A DNA stretch of 64,000 bases from Pseudomonas brassicacearum subsp. brassicacearum (lineage in GTDB: Bacteria > Pseudomonadota > Gammaproteobacteria > Pseudomonadales > Pseudomonadaceae): contig NZ_VZPJ01000002.1 in assembly GCF_008801605.1 (NCBI RefSeq), positions 434,001 to 498,000 on the forward strand. Reading direction: 5' to 3'. Position numbers and translations under genes: made by a program. The notes under the pieces were generated by a model. It worked only from the letters and a program-made list of their open reading frames with translations, searched no databases and was not told the origin of the DNA. Below, piece after piece: positions 10,924-20,457 of the stretch (within the stretch, counting starts at the first letter, position 1; each line of letters starts with the position of its first letter).

Positions 10924-11592
10924 ATGACCGCTATCGAATCCGCCATTAGCTGTGCCTTGTACCCGCCACGACTCGAGCTGGGGCCGCAATTGACCCGTGA
11001 GCAACTGCTCGCCTCGATGCAATTGACCATGAGCCTCCACCAGGGCGGTCCGGTCTGGCTGTTCGCATACGGTTCATTGATCTGGCGGCCCGAATGCACG
11101 GCGGTGGAGCGGATGCGCGGCCGGGTCCATGGTTATCATCGCGGTTTGTACCTGTGGTCCCACGAGCATCGCGGTACACCGGAGTTGCCGGGGCTGGTGT
11201 TCGGGCTGGATCGCGGCGGCTCGTGCAGCGGTTTCGCCTACCGATTGCCGGAGGAGAATCTCGAGGACTCGCTGTTTGCCTTGTGGCAACGCGAGATGCC
11301 GGTCCCGTCCTATCGCCCGCACTGGCTCAGTTGCCGTCTCGAGGATGGCAGCCGGGTGCAAGCCTTGGGGTTCGTGCTGGAGCGACACCTGCCCAGCTAT
11401 GCCGGCAACCTGCCGGACCATGTGCTGAGCCAGGTATTTGAAAGCGCCTGTGGGCGTTACGGCACCACTCGCGATTATGTCGAGCAGACCATCCACGCCC
11501 TGCGCAGCCACGCCATGCCAGACCGGAATCTGGAGGCGCGGCTCAAGCGCTGCAAATCAGCGCTGGATCAGGCGACCGCTTCGCGGCTCTGA
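10924..11592 (+). CDS. Gamma-glutamylcyclotransferase, ChaC family
   Basis: Predicted glutathione-specific gamma-glutamylcyclotransferase (glutathione to 5-oxoproline and Cys-Gly), 222 residues. The substrate-binding motif FAYGSLIW is at about 47-54 (YGSL 49-52), and the catalytic Glu is expected in WQREMPVP (Glu 124). The C-terminal part [13 protein letters not shown] is also family-typical. The only GAGGAG-like site (10902-10907) is rather far from the ATG at 10924, so the exact start is less certain. Its 3' end overlaps the convergent glpT by 25 bp. Confidence 0.88.
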   Translation: MTAIESAISCALYPPRLELGPQLTREQLLASMQLTMSLHQGGPVWLFAYGSLIWRPECTAVERMRGRVHGYHRGLYLWSHEHRGTPELPGLVFGLDRGGSCSGFAYRLPEENLEDSLFALWQREMPVPSYRPHWLSCRLEDGSRVQALGFVLERHLPSYAGNLPDHVLSQVFESACGRYGTTRDYVEQTIHALRSHAMPDRNLEARLKRCKSALDQATASRL

Positions 11593-12917
11593 CTGGCGAT
11601 CTGCTTGTGCCACAGGGTTGGCGCGAGGAAGGCCATCGCCAGCAGGCAGGCGACAACCAGTAGGATGAAACCGCCATCCCAGCCGAAATAGTCCACCGTG
11701 TAGCCCATCATGGCACTGGCCGCGACCGAACCACCGAGATAACCAAACAGACCGGTAAAGCCGGCAGCCGTGCCCGCCGCTTTCTTGGGCACCAGCTCCA
11801 GCGCCTGCAGGCCTACCAGCATGACCGGACCGTAGATCAGAAAGCCGATCGCGAACAGCGAGATCATGTCGACCATCGGGTTGCCCGGCGGATTCAGCCA
11901 GTAAACGATCGTCGCAACGGTCACCAATGCCATGAACACCATGCCCGTCAGGCCACGGTTGCCCCGGAAGATCTTGTCCGACATCCACCCGCACAGCAGC
12001 GTGCCGGGAATGCCGGCCCACTCGTACAGGAAGTAAGCCCAGGACGTCTTGTCGAAGTTGAAGTGCTTGACCTCTTTAAGGTAGGTCGGCGCCCAATCCA
12101 GGATGCCGTAGCGCAACAAGTAGACGAAGACGTTGGCCAGCGCGATGAACCAGAGCATTTTGTTGCGCAGCACGTATTTGACGAAGATGTCCTTGGCGCT
12201 GAACTCTTCTTCGTGGCTGGCATCGTAGCCTTCCGGGTAATCGTTCTTGTACTTCTCGATGGGTGGCAAGCCCGTCGATTGCGGCGTGTCGCGCATGACA
12301 ATGAAGGCAAATACAGCGACCAGCAGCGCCACCGCTGCCGGTACGTAGAACTTGCTGTGCCAGTCGTTGAACCAGCCCATGCCAAGTATCGCCAGTGGAC
12401 CGATCAGGCCGCCGCCGACGTTGTGGGCGGTGTTCCATACCGAAACCACACCGCCGCGTTCTTTCTGCGACCACCAGTGGACCATGGTGCGCCCGCTAGG
12501 TGGCCAACCCATGCCTTGGGCCCAACCGTTGATGAACAACAGGATGAACATCATGGTCACGCTGGAGGTTGCCCACGGTGCGAAACCGAAAACGAACATG
12601 ACGCCGGCGGACACGATCAGGCCAAAGGGCAGGAAGTAACGAGGGTTGGAGCGGTCGGACACGATGCCCATCAAAAACTTGGAAAGGCCGTAGGCGATCG
12701 CGATCGCCGACATCGCCACCCCCAGTTGGCCTTTTGTATAGCCTTGGGCGATCAGATCCGGAAATGCCAGGGTGAAGTTCTTGCGTAGCAGGTAGTAACC
12801 CGCATACCCAATGAAAATCCCGGCGAAAATCTGCCAGCGAAGGCGTCGATAGGTGCTGTCTATTTTTTCTTCAGGCAATGGAGCCTGATGTGCGGCAGGG
12901 CGAAAGAAAGCAAACAT
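11568..12917 (-). CDS. glpT: Glycerol-3-phosphate:phosphate antiporter
   Basis: Major facilitator family transporter of 449 residues with about 12 membrane helices. GlpT-specific segments include [39 protein letters not shown] and [15 protein letters not shown]. It imports glycerol-3-phosphate in exchange for phosphate in the inner membrane and is also the usual entry route of fosfomycin. Single gene on the minus strand; its last 25 bp overlap the convergent cyclotransferase gene. The upstream 216 bp contain no other gene. Confidence 0.96.
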   Translation of the reverse strand: MFAFFRPAAHQAPLPEEKIDSTYRRLRWQIFAGIFIGYAGYYLLRKNFTLAFPDLIAQGYTKGQLGVAMSAIAIAYGLSKFLMGIVSDRSNPRYFLPFGLIVSAGVMFVFGFAPWATSSVTMMFILLFINGWAQGMGWPPSGRTMVHWWSQKERGGVVSVWNTAHNVGGGLIGPLAILGMGWFNDWHSKFYVPAAVALLVAVFAFIVMRDTPQSTGLPPIEKYKNDYPEGYDASHEEEFSAKDIFVKYVLRNKMLWFIALANVFVYLLRYGILDWAPTYLKEVKHFNFDKTSWAYFLYEWAGIPGTLLCGWMSDKIFRGNRGLTGMVFMALVTVATIVYWLNPPGNPMVDMISLFAIGFLIYGPVMLVGLQALELVPKKAAGTAAGFTGLFGYLGGSVAASAMMGYTVDYFGWDGGFILLVVACLLAMAFLAPTLWHKQIASQSREAVA

Positions 12918-13086
12918 TCAAGAGCTCCAAATTTCTTGTTTTGACTGCGGATGCGAATGTTACAGTTTCGTTACCGAAAATAGCATCGGTTCGCATCAAC
13001 AAAAAAGCAGGAATGTTGGAGATGTTGTGTTCTTTTATGAACATGTCGCTCAGGTATAACTGAAGGGCGGTGTGGGAATGGCGAAA

Positions 13087-13110
13087 CCGGGTCGTAGGGT
13101 TACGGCCCGG
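13087..13110 (-). terminator. Possible terminator of the MDR oxidoreductase gene
   Basis: Hairpin CCGGGTCGTA (13087-13096) and TACGGCCCGG (13101-13110) with a GGGT loop. It lies 24 bp past the stop of the minus-strand gene at 13134; the T run after it on the minus strand is short (TTTC). Confidence 0.5.
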
Positions 13111-13133
13111 TATAAAACAATTCAGGTAAGCAA

Positions 13134-14111
13134 TCAGCGAACCTGAATCACCACTTTTCCGACCGCCTTGCGTTGGCCAAGATCATTGATGGCTTGTGCC
13201 GCATTGCTCAGCGGGTACACCTGTGACACCAGCGGCTTGAGCTTGCCCTCGGCAAACCAGCCGAACAATTGCTGGAAGTTGGCGGCGTTGTCCTGAGGCT
13301 GGCGCTGGGCGAAGGAGCCCCAGAACACACCCACCACGGCGGCGCCCTTGAGCAGGGCCAGGTTCACCGGCAGTTCGGGGATGCGTCCGCTGGCGAAGCC
13401 GACCACCAGCAACCGGCCGTTCCAGGCGATGGCGCGGATGGCCTGGTCGAACAGGTCGCCACCCACCGGATCGTAGATCACATCGGCACCCTGGCCGTCG
13501 GTGAGACGCTTGATTTCATCCTTCAGGCTGGTTTCGTTGTAGTTGATCAATTCGTCGGCGCCAGCAGCCTTCGCCACGGCGAGTTTCTCTGCGCTGCTGG
13601 CGGCAGCGATCACCCGGGCGCCCATGGCTTTGCCGATCTCCACCGCCGCCAGGCCGACACCACCGGATGCGCCGAGCACCAGCAGGGTTTCGCCGGGTTG
13701 CAGGTTGGCCCGTTGCTTGAGGGCGTGCATCGAGGTGCCGTACGTCATGCTGAAGGCGGCGGCGGTGTTGAAATCCATGGACGCAGGAATCGGCAACACG
13801 TTGTAGCCAGGTACCGCCACCTGTTCGGCAAAGCTGCCCCAGCCGGTCAGCGCCATCACCCGGTCGCCAACCTTCAAGTGGTTGACTTTCTCTCCCACTT
13901 CGCTGACCACGCCGGCGGCTTCGCCACCTGGGGAAAACGGGAAGGGTGGCTTGAATTGGTATTTGCCCTCGATGATCAGCGTGTCAGGGAAGTTCACCCC
14001 GGCGGCATGCACCTCCAGCAGCACTTCGTTCTTCTTGGCGACGGGGCTGGCGGCGTCTTCCAGCACCAGCGAATCGGCGGGGCCGAATTCTTTGCACAGC
14101 ACGGCTTTCAT
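13134..14111 (-). CDS. NADPH:quinone oxidoreductase, MDR/zeta-crystallin type
   Basis: Zinc-free medium-chain dehydrogenase of 325 residues, probably a cytoplasmic NADPH-dependent quinone or enone reductase. The N-terminal catalytic fold has AAGVNFPDTLIIEGKYQ and the motif GGEAAGVVSEVG; the Rossmann nucleotide motif is LVLGASGGVGLAAVEIGKA at about 145-163. Zinc-binding Cys clusters of alcohol dehydrogenases are absent. I chose the start at 14111 (MKAVLCKEFG, with an AAGGAAT site) over 14171. Single gene; the physiological substrate is unknown. Confidence 0.9.
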   Translation of the reverse strand: MKAVLCKEFGPADSLVLEDAASPVAKKNEVLLEVHAAGVNFPDTLIIEGKYQFKPPFPFSPGGEAAGVVSEVGEKVNHLKVGDRVMALTGWGSFAEQVAVPGYNVLPIPASMDFNTAAAFSMTYGTSMHALKQRANLQPGETLLVLGASGGVGLAAVEIGKAMGARVIAAASSAEKLAVAKAAGADELINYNETSLKDEIKRLTDGQGADVIYDPVGGDLFDQAIRAIAWNGRLLVVGFASGRIPELPVNLALLKGAAVVGVFWGSFAQRQPQDNAANFQQLFGWFAEGKLKPLVSQVYPLSNAAQAINDLGQRKAVGKVVIQVR

Positions 14112-14261
14112 CAGGGCTATTCCTTTGGGAGTGATGGCCGATAAGTGTAGGTGTGAGAGACAACGGGTCAACGAGCATGCCCTGCCCTGATAGCCGGCTA
14201 TAAGCTTGTGCTTGAACGGCGGGGCGGTATGCTGGGCCGCAAACCGGATGAGGAATCAATT

Positions 14262-14678
14262 GTGAAAGCGTGGATCATGTTGATGCTGGCCCTGTCGCTG
14301 CCTGTGGCAGCGATGGCCGAAGAGGGCAAGGAAGCGAAGGAAGGTGAGGCGCCGAAGGTCAGCTACATCACCCTCAGCCCACCCTTTGTTGGCAACTATG
14401 GGCTCGACGGTTCGGCGAAGCTGAGGGTCTACAAGGCCGATGTGGCCCTGCGTGTGACGGGAGATGCTGCTGCGGCGGCGGTCAAGGCCAATGAGCCGTT
14501 GATTCGCAACCAGTTGGTGGCGCTGTTCGCCCAGCAGACCACCGAGGCCATGAATAACCTGGAAGCCAAGGAAAAGCTGCGCCAGGAAGCGTTGAAGCAG
14601 ACCCAGCAGGTGATGAACGACGAAACCGGCAAGCCGATGGTCGATGACCTGTTGTTCAACAACCTGATCATTCAGTAA
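14262..14678 (+). CDS. FliL-like periplasmic/membrane protein
   Basis: Protein of 138 residues with an N-terminal signal or anchor (MLMLALSLPVAAMA) then a charged linker rich in Glu/Lys and a FliL-like domain (YITLSPPFVGNYG; VALRVTGDAAAAAVKANEPLIRNQL; C-terminal VDDLLFNNLIIQ). FliL associates with flagellar stators, but there are no flagellar genes nearby, so its partner is unknown. The start is probably GTG at 14262, preceded by GAGGAA; an ATG at 14208 would bury the signal sequence. Ended by a terminator at 14691. Confidence 0.8.
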   Translation: MKAWIMLMLALSLPVAAMAEEGKEAKEGEAPKVSYITLSPPFVGNYGLDGSAKLRVYKADVALRVTGDAAAAAVKANEPLIRNQLVALFAQQTTEAMNNLEAKEKLRQEALKQTQQVMNDETGKPMVDDLLFNNLIIQ

Positions 14679-14690
14679 ACCGGCTCGATC

Positions 14691-14743
14691 GCAGCCTTTG
14701 GCAGTGCCCGGATCTCCTGGCGCTGCCCAAGGCTGCTTTTTTT
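14691..14743 (+). terminator. Terminator of the FliL-like gene
   Basis: Long hairpin: GCAGCCTTTGGCAG (14691-14704) pairs with CTGCCCAAGGCTGC (14723-14736) apart from one position, and is followed by seven T residues. Confidence 0.85.
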
Positions 14744-14745
14744 CG

Positions 14746-15864
14746 TCAAGACGCCAGGCTTTTCCGAAACCGGGCCAGGGCGATTGCAAAGAACAAAAGC
14801 CCGATGGCCGCCAGCGCCAGCAGGTCCGGCCAGATCACGCCAGGGCCGGCATCACGGAACAGGATCGCCGCGCTGAGGCTGACGAAATGCGTCGAGGGCG
14901 AGCCTTGCATCACCCATTGCAACCATTGCGGCATGCTGTCCAGCGGTGTGCTGCCGCCCGACAACAGCAGCATCGGGATGATGACCGGGATCGCCAGCAA
15001 ACCGAACTGCGGCGTCGAACGAGCGAGGGTGGCGAGGAAGATGCCCAGTGAGGTGCTGGCGAACAGGTAGAGTGCGGTCACCAGCAGGAAGAGCACCATG
15101 GAGCCGGCGAGAGGTACGCCCAGGGCAAACTTGACGATGATTTCCAGCGACGCCCAGGTGCACAGCACCACTACCAGCAGGTTGCTCCAGATTTTCGCCA
15201 GCATGATTTCCAATGCCGTCAGCGGCAGCACCAGCAAGTGGTCGAGGGTACCGTGCTCGCGCTCGCGCAGCAGCGCGGTCCCCGTCAGGATGATGGCCAG
15301 GATCGTGATGTTGTTGACGATCTGGATCACTGCCAGGAACCAGCCACCTTCCAGGTTGGTATTGAACAGCGAACGCGTGGTCAGCCTCACGGGTGTTGCT
15401 TCGCTCGTTTGTGCCTGGCCGGCGTAGATCGTCAGTTCCTGTTGGAAAATCCGTCCTATATAGCCGGCGCCCATGAACGCCTGGCTCATGGCCGTGGCGT
15501 CGACGTTGAGTTGCAGCGTCGGTTCGCGTCCTGCGAGCAGGTCGGCCTGGAAGTTGGCGGGCACATTAATGACAAAGGTGTAGCGGCCACTGTCCATGAC
15601 CTTGTCCAGTTCGGCATAGGGCAGGGCCACCGGGTTCTGGAACTCCGGCGGTTGCAGGACCTGGGCCAATTGGCGCGAGAGATGGCTCTGGTCTTCGTCC
15701 ACTATTGCGACACTGGCGTTGTGGACGCCGATTACCGAACCGGCGGCCGGCATGTAGATCGCCACCGTGAAGGCGTAGCCCAAAAACAGCAGCAGAACGG
15801 AGTCGTACCGCAGGCTGGTCAGTTCCTTGAGCCCCAGACGCCAGATATGTGAAAGCGTGTGCAT
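14746..15864 (-). CDS. ABC-2 type transporter permease (YhhJ-like)
   Basis: Inner-membrane permease of 372 residues, the ABC-2 type with one N-terminal helix, a large periplasmic domain (about 50-175) and five C-terminal helices. The conserved segments are LTGTALLREREHGTLDHLLVLPLTALEI-type (residues about 220-245) and LLLSGGSTPLDSMP. The start at 15864 shares one base with the stop of the upstream rbbA-like gene (TGATG), indicating coupling. Last gene of a yhiI-rbbA-yhhJ type operon, which probably exports a compound through a tripartite path; the substrate is not known. Confidence 0.88.
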   Translation of the reverse strand: MHTLSHIWRLGLKELTSLRYDSVLLLFLGYAFTVAIYMPAAGSVIGVHNASVAIVDEDQSHLSRQLAQVLQPPEFQNPVALPYAELDKVMDSGRYTFVINVPANFQADLLAGREPTLQLNVDATAMSQAFMGAGYIGRIFQQELTIYAGQAQTSEATPVRLTTRSLFNTNLEGGWFLAVIQIVNNITILAIILTGTALLREREHGTLDHLLVLPLTALEIMLAKIWSNLLVVVLCTWASLEIIVKFALGVPLAGSMVLFLLVTALYLFASTSLGIFLATLARSTPQFGLLAIPVIIPMLLLSGGSTPLDSMPQWLQWVMQGSPSTHFVSLSAAILFRDAGPGVIWPDLLALAAIGLLFFAIALARFRKSLAS

Positions 15865-18587
15865 CAGGCCTCCTGCTTTTTCAGCATGATCAGGCTGAGC
15901 CCGGTGAAACCCAGGAAAAACCCGCCCAGCGCCAGGCATTGCGGCCATAGCTGGCGCAGATCCAGGGCCTTGGTGAAGGTGCCGACGGCGATATCGAGGA
16001 AATAACCGGCGGGAAACAACTGGCCCATCACCGAGGCCGCGCCGTCCAGGGACGAACGCGGCACGATCAGCCCCGAGAACTGGATGGTCGGCAGGCTGGT
16101 GATGATCATGGTGCCGAGGATCGCCGCGATCTGGGTGCGGGTGAACGCCGAGATCAGCAGCCCCATGCTGGTGGTCGCCAGTACATAGAGGAGGCCGCCC
16201 ACCGCCAGCGTCAGGCCGCTGCCCTTGAACGGCACACCGAACAGCCAGCGGTTCATCGCTGTCAGCAGGGCCAGGTTGATCAGGCTGACCGCCAGGTAGG
16301 GCACTTGTTTGCCCAGCAGGAACTCCAGGCGGGTCAGCGGCGTGGCGTAGAAATTGGTGATCGAACCCAGCTCCTTCTCCCGCACGATGCCCAGCGCCGT
16401 CAACATGGCCGGAATGAACGCCAGGATCAGCGCCATGACCCCAGGGCCGATGGCGTTGACGCTGACCACGTCCTGGTTGTAGCGAAAGCGCGTCTCCAGC
16501 GTCGCGCCGGGTTGCCGGTTCGGTGCGCGGCTGCTGAGTTCGGCCAGTTGCTCAAGGTTGGCCTGGTGCACGGCCTGGACGTAGTTGCGACTGGTCTCGG
16601 CCCGAAACGGTATGCCGCCGTCCAGCCAGGCGCCCACTGTCGGCTGGCGGCCAGCGTAAAGGTCACGCCCAAACCCAGGGGGGATTTCCAGGGCCAGCTT
16701 GATCTCCGAGCGCTGCAAACGTCGATGCAGCTCCTTCGCGTCGCGGATGATCGGCTGCTCCTCGAAGTAGCGCGAGCTGCGGAACGCTTCCAGGTAGGCA
16801 CGGCTTTGCGGGCTCTGATCCTGGTCATACACGGCGAAGGCCAGTTTCTCCACATCGAGGGAAATACCGAAGCCGAAGACCACCATCATGAACAAGGCGC
16901 CCAGCAAGGCGAATGCCATCCGCACCTTGTCGCGCAGCAGCTCCTTGCCCTCCCGGCTGGCAACGGCCCACAGGCGACCGAGGCTCAGGCCGCGCCGGTC
17001 CCGGGGGGCGTCGGCACTGTCGAGGGTCACGGGAGCGGCGTCTTGTTGCGTCTCGCCCTGGGCTTTCTCCAGGCAGGTGACGAACGCGGCTTCCAGCGTC
17101 TGGCCGTTGAACTGCGCCTGCAAGGCCGCCGGCGTGTCACAAGCCAGGACCTTGCCGGCGTGCATCAGCGAAATGCGATCGCAGCGCTGGGCCTCGTTCA
17201 TGAAATGGGTGGAAAGGAAAATTGTCACGCCCTGTTCGCGAGACAACTCGATCAACAGTCGCCAGAAATCATCCCGCGCAGCCGGATCGACACCCGAGGT
17301 CGGCTCATCGAGGATCAGCACTTCCGGGCGATGCAACACTGCCACCGCCAGGGACAAACGTTGGCGCAGGCCCAGTGGCAGCGAGCCGGAAGGCTGGTCC
17401 GCCAGCGCCTGGAGATTGAAGCGCTGGATCAGTTCGTCGATGCGCTGGCGACTGTCCGTCGTGGGCAGGTCGAAGAGCTTGGCGTGCAGCTCCAGGTTTT
17501 GGCGCACGCTCAGTTCGCCGTACAGCGAAAAACTCTGGGACATGAAACCCACCCGCTTGCGGGTGGCGAGGTCCTTGGCGTTGACCGGGTTGCCCAGCAG
17601 CCGGGCACTGCCTTCGCTGGCAGGGATCAGCCCGGTCAGCACCTTCATGGTGGTGGTCTTGCCGCAACCGTTGGAACCCAGGAACCCAAAGATCTCGCCG
17701 CGACCAATCGCGAAGCTGACGTTGTCGACGGCGGTGAAATCACCGAAGCGCAAAGTGAGGTCGTGGGCTTCGATGGCAATGTCGGTGGTGTTGGCGCTCC
17801 TGGGGGGGATCACCAGCGGCTCGGCATCGCGGCCGCTGTCGCCCTGAAAATGGGTGAAGGCCGAATCGAGCTTGCCGTCCGGGGTGACCTTGGCCAGCTC
17901 CGCACTCAGGCCCTTGGCGATCAAGCGACCGTTGTCGAGCATCAGGCAATGCTCGAATTGTTCGGCCTCTTCCATGTACGCGGTGGCGACCAGCAGGGTC
18001 AGTTGCGGGCGTTGTCGGCGCACGTCTTCTATCAGTTCCCAGAAGCGCCGCCGGGACAGCGGGTCCACGCCGGTGGTGGGTTCGTCGAGAATCAGCAGGT
18101 CCGGTTCATGGATCAGCGCGCAACACAGGCCGAGCTTCTGCTTCATGCCGCCGGACAGCTTGCCCGCCGGACGATCGGCAAAACGCTGCAGATCGGTGGC
18201 CAGCAGCAAAGTGCCCATGCGTTGTTCGCAGTCTGCCCGCGATAACCCGAACAGCGTGCCGAAGAAGCGAATGTTCTCGCGTATCGACAGGTCCGGGTAA
18301 AGGTTGCCCCCAAGCCCTTGGGGCATGAAGGCAATGCGTCGGTAGAGGGTGTTGCGATGGCGTCGGTCGTCGATCGAGGCGCCGAGCACGTCCAGTTGGC
18401 CGTGCTGGAGTTTCTTCACTCCGGCAATCAGCCCCAGCAGGCTCGACTTGCCGGCGCCGTCCGGGCCGATCAGGCCGCAGCGAGTGCCGACGGGCAGGCT
18501 GAAGGCGATATCGCTCAACGCCACCTGCTGGCCGTAGCGATGCTCGATGCCCGAGGCGTGCAATGCCTCGTCGAGGGCGGTGCTCAT
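15864..18587 (-). CDS. rbbA: RbbA-like fused ABC transporter (two ATPase domains plus permease)
   Basis: Protein of 907 residues. First ATPase domain: Walker A GPDGAGKSS (about 41-49), signature LSGGMKQK, Walker B LLILDEPTTGVD. Second ATPase domain (about 275-500): Walker A GSNGCGKTT, signature PLGLRQRLS, Walker B VLILDEPTSGVD. An ABC-2 membrane domain follows from about 550 to the end, with a motif VREKELGSITNFYATPLTRLE. E. coli RbbA (YhiH) has this layout and has been described as ribosome-associated; the operon context here favours export. It overlaps the preceding HlyD-type gene by 4 bp. Both nucleotide sites look intact. Confidence 0.9.
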   Translation of the reverse strand: MSTALDEALHASGIEHRYGQQVALSDIAFSLPVGTRCGLIGPDGAGKSSLLGLIAGVKKLQHGQLDVLGASIDDRRHRNTLYRRIAFMPQGLGGNLYPDLSIRENIRFFGTLFGLSRADCEQRMGTLLLATDLQRFADRPAGKLSGGMKQKLGLCCALIHEPDLLILDEPTTGVDPLSRRRFWELIEDVRRQRPQLTLLVATAYMEEAEQFEHCLMLDNGRLIAKGLSAELAKVTPDGKLDSAFTHFQGDSGRDAEPLVIPPRSANTTDIAIEAHDLTLRFGDFTAVDNVSFAIGRGEIFGFLGSNGCGKTTTMKVLTGLIPASEGSARLLGNPVNAKDLATRKRVGFMSQSFSLYGELSVRQNLELHAKLFDLPTTDSRQRIDELIQRFNLQALADQPSGSLPLGLRQRLSLAVAVLHRPEVLILDEPTSGVDPAARDDFWRLLIELSREQGVTIFLSTHFMNEAQRCDRISLMHAGKVLACDTPAALQAQFNGQTLEAAFVTCLEKAQGETQQDAAPVTLDSADAPRDRRGLSLGRLWAVASREGKELLRDKVRMAFALLGALFMMVVFGFGISLDVEKLAFAVYDQDQSPQSRAYLEAFRSSRYFEEQPIIRDAKELHRRLQRSEIKLALEIPPGFGRDLYAGRQPTVGAWLDGGIPFRAETSRNYVQAVHQANLEQLAELSSRAPNRQPGATLETRFRYNQDVVSVNAIGPGVMALILAFIPAMLTALGIVREKELGSITNFYATPLTRLEFLLGKQVPYLAVSLINLALLTAMNRWLFGVPFKGSGLTLAVGGLLYVLATTSMGLLISAFTRTQIAAILGTMIITSLPTIQFSGLIVPRSSLDGAASVMGQLFPAGYFLDIAVGTFTKALDLRQLWPQCLALGGFFLGFTGLSLIMLKKQEA

Positions 18588-19549
18588 TGCAGGTTGGCCG
18601 GCCAGTCGATGGGGGCGGTGCGTACATAGCCGGCACCGGGCATGCCGGGTTTGGCCTGGGGCACTTCGCCGGGTTGGGTCAGGCGTACTTTGACGCGGAA
18701 CACCAGTTTCTGGCGTTCATCACGGGTCTCGACTTCTTTCGGGGTGAACTGGGATTTGGCCGCGACGAAGCTGACCTTGGCCGGCAGCGGTCGCTCGGGC
18801 AGGGCGTCGAGCAGCAGGCGCGCTTCATTGCCCACCGCCAGTTTTCCGGCCACCGAGGCCGGCAGGTAGAGGTTCATGTATTGGTCGTTCGGATCGATCA
18901 TCAGCAACACCCGGCCGCCGGCGCCCAGCACTTCACCCGGCTCGGCCAGGCGCAACTGGATCACGCCGTCGAGTGGCGCCCGCAACGTACTGTCATCTAT
19001 TTCACTGGTGAGCTGCGCCACTTGGGCCAGGGTCGCGCCGATGGCCGCATTCGCCGCCGATACCTGGGCCCGAGCGGCGTTGACCGCAGCGTTGGCGGTG
19101 TCGACGCGGGCTTGTTGCTGGTCGATGACCTGGCCGCTGGCGTAACCGCGCTTGAACAGTTCCTGGGTCCGCTTGAGTTCCTGGTGAGCGAGCAATTGTT
19201 CGCTCTGGCGCAACTGTACGTTGGCTTCGGTGGCGGCAAGGTTCTGTCGGGCACGCACGACTTCGGCCTCGGCCTGATTGCGCTGGGCCTCCAGGGTGCG
19301 GGTGTCCATGCGCGCCAGCACTTGGCCCTTGATGACGTTGTCGCCTTCGTCGACATGAACTTCGGCCAGGCGTCCGGGCGTCTTGCTGGCGATCTGGACC
19401 TCGGTGGCCTCCAGGCGGCCGTTGCCCATGCTCAAGCCTTCCGGCAGGCGATCGTGGCGTGACTTCCAGTAGCCGAAACCGCCGGCGGCCAGCAACACGG
19501 TCATCAAGGCAAAGGCAAAAAAACGCGAGGTACGATGGTTCGTCGACAT
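18584..19549 (-). CDS. HlyD-family membrane fusion protein (YhiI-like)
   Basis: Periplasmic adaptor of 321 residues with one N-terminal membrane anchor (FFAFALMTVLLAAGGFGYW). Two halves of a biotinyl-lipoyl-like domain (RLEATEVQIASKTPGRLAEV; DGVIQLRLAEPGEVL) flank a long coiled-coil hairpin rich in Ala, Glu and Gln (about 85-190). It would link the RbbA/YhhJ inner-membrane exporter to an outer-membrane channel such as TolC. I prefer the ATG at 19549, which has AGGA eight bases upstream; an ATG at 19558 is possible. First gene of the operon. Confidence 0.88.
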   Translation of the reverse strand: MSTNHRTSRFFAFALMTVLLAAGGFGYWKSRHDRLPEGLSMGNGRLEATEVQIASKTPGRLAEVHVDEGDNVIKGQVLARMDTRTLEAQRNQAEAEVVRARQNLAATEANVQLRQSEQLLAHQELKRTQELFKRGYASGQVIDQQQARVDTANAAVNAARAQVSAANAAIGATLAQVAQLTSEIDDSTLRAPLDGVIQLRLAEPGEVLGAGGRVLLMIDPNDQYMNLYLPASVAGKLAVGNEARLLLDALPERPLPAKVSFVAAKSQFTPKEVETRDERQKLVFRVKVRLTQPGEVPQAKPGMPGAGYVRTAPIDWPANLQ

Positions 19550-19630
19550 GTCCGGCATCCTGCGGCTATAGCATCGAAGTCTGCGGGATCAATGACCGAT
19601 CCAGCTTGATATCCATCAACTCATCGGCGA

Positions 19631-20080
19631 TCAGCGCAGGGCAATCACTGCGGCCCACTGTTCGGCCGTGACAGGCATCACCGACAGTCGCGAGCCTTTC
19701 TGCACCAGTGGCATTTCAGCCAGCGCGGTCTGTTGCTTGAGGTAGTCGAGCTTCAGCACGTGGGGAAACGTTTCGACGTGGGCTACGTCGATCGCGGTCC
19801 AGGGGTTTTTGTCCGGGCCGGCCTTGGGGTCGAAGTAATGGCTATCGGGTTCCAGCGCTGTCGGATCGGGGTAGGCCGCGCGGACGATCCGGCCGATCCC
19901 GGCAATGCCTGGCTCGGGGCAACTGGAGTGGTAGAAAAAGAACGCGTCGCCCACCGCCATGGTCCGCAGGAAATTACGCGCCTGGTAGTTGCGAACCCCG
20001 TCCCAGCGTGCCTGGCCGAGCTTTTCCAAGCCTTGGATGGATAATTCGTCGGGCTCGGACTTCATCAGCCAATAGGCCAT
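19631..20080 (-). CDS. EVE domain protein
   Basis: EVE-domain protein of 149 residues (PUA-like fold, related to modified-base and RNA binding domains). It begins MAYWLMKSEPDELSIQGL and continues with the family pattern WDGVRNYQARNFLRTMAVGDAFFFYHSS. Its role is unknown; the standalone form occurs widely in proteobacteria close to zapA/ygfA, as here. Start at 20080; upstream extension to 20272 is not conserved. Confidence 0.9.
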   Translation of the reverse strand: MAYWLMKSEPDELSIQGLEKLGQARWDGVRNYQARNFLRTMAVGDAFFFYHSSCPEPGIAGIGRIVRAAYPDPTALEPDSHYFDPKAGPDKNPWTAIDVAHVETFPHVLKLDYLKQQTALAEMPLVQKGSRLSVMPVTAEQWAAVIALR

Positions 20081-20275
20081 GATTGCTACTCCTTGGCGGT
20101 GTTGAAAAAAATAGTTCAGCGATTTTATGACAAACCGACAGTCGGTTGACGCCAGAGTTTGCGTGTCGGGGCCGGTTGCCGCAAAATGCCGGCCTTCCAA
20201 GCTTGACGCTGCTGCACGGCCAATAAGAAAACCGCTGCTGTCATCGTGTGTGATATGCCTTGAGGGGGGCAATCG

Positions 20276-20422
20276 ATGAAACGCAAACCGGATTTGTTGT
20301 GGATCTTGGTCATTCTGTTCGGTCTAGGTGTCGTGACCACGGGTTACGCTCAAAGCCTGTGGGCCAACAAGACCGACGCGCCGGTGGAAATCACCCAACC
20401 CGCGTCATCGTTCAAACGCTGA
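20276..20422 (+). CDS. Small membrane or secreted peptide, 48 residues
   Basis: A 48-codon reading frame with a strong GAGGGGGG site 8 bases before the ATG. The peptide starts MKRKPDLLWILVILFGLGVV and then has TTGYAQSLWANK followed by a polar tail ending in SSFKR. It therefore looks like one membrane span or a signal peptide with positive N-terminus. Length, ribosome site and amino acid pattern support a real gene. I do not recognise a function; it lies between the EVE gene and ygfA, divergent from the former and convergent with the latter. Confidence 0.7.
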   Translation: MKRKPDLLWILVILFGLGVVTTGYAQSLWANKTDAPVEITQPASSFKR

Positions 20423-20457
20423 ACCCGCTTTCCTGGCGCCGCTGATGACCGCGGCGT

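Noticed and set aside
16305..18245. Plus-strand frame of 646 residues opposite rbbA
   Set aside because: Antisense shadow of a well-recognised ABC protein.
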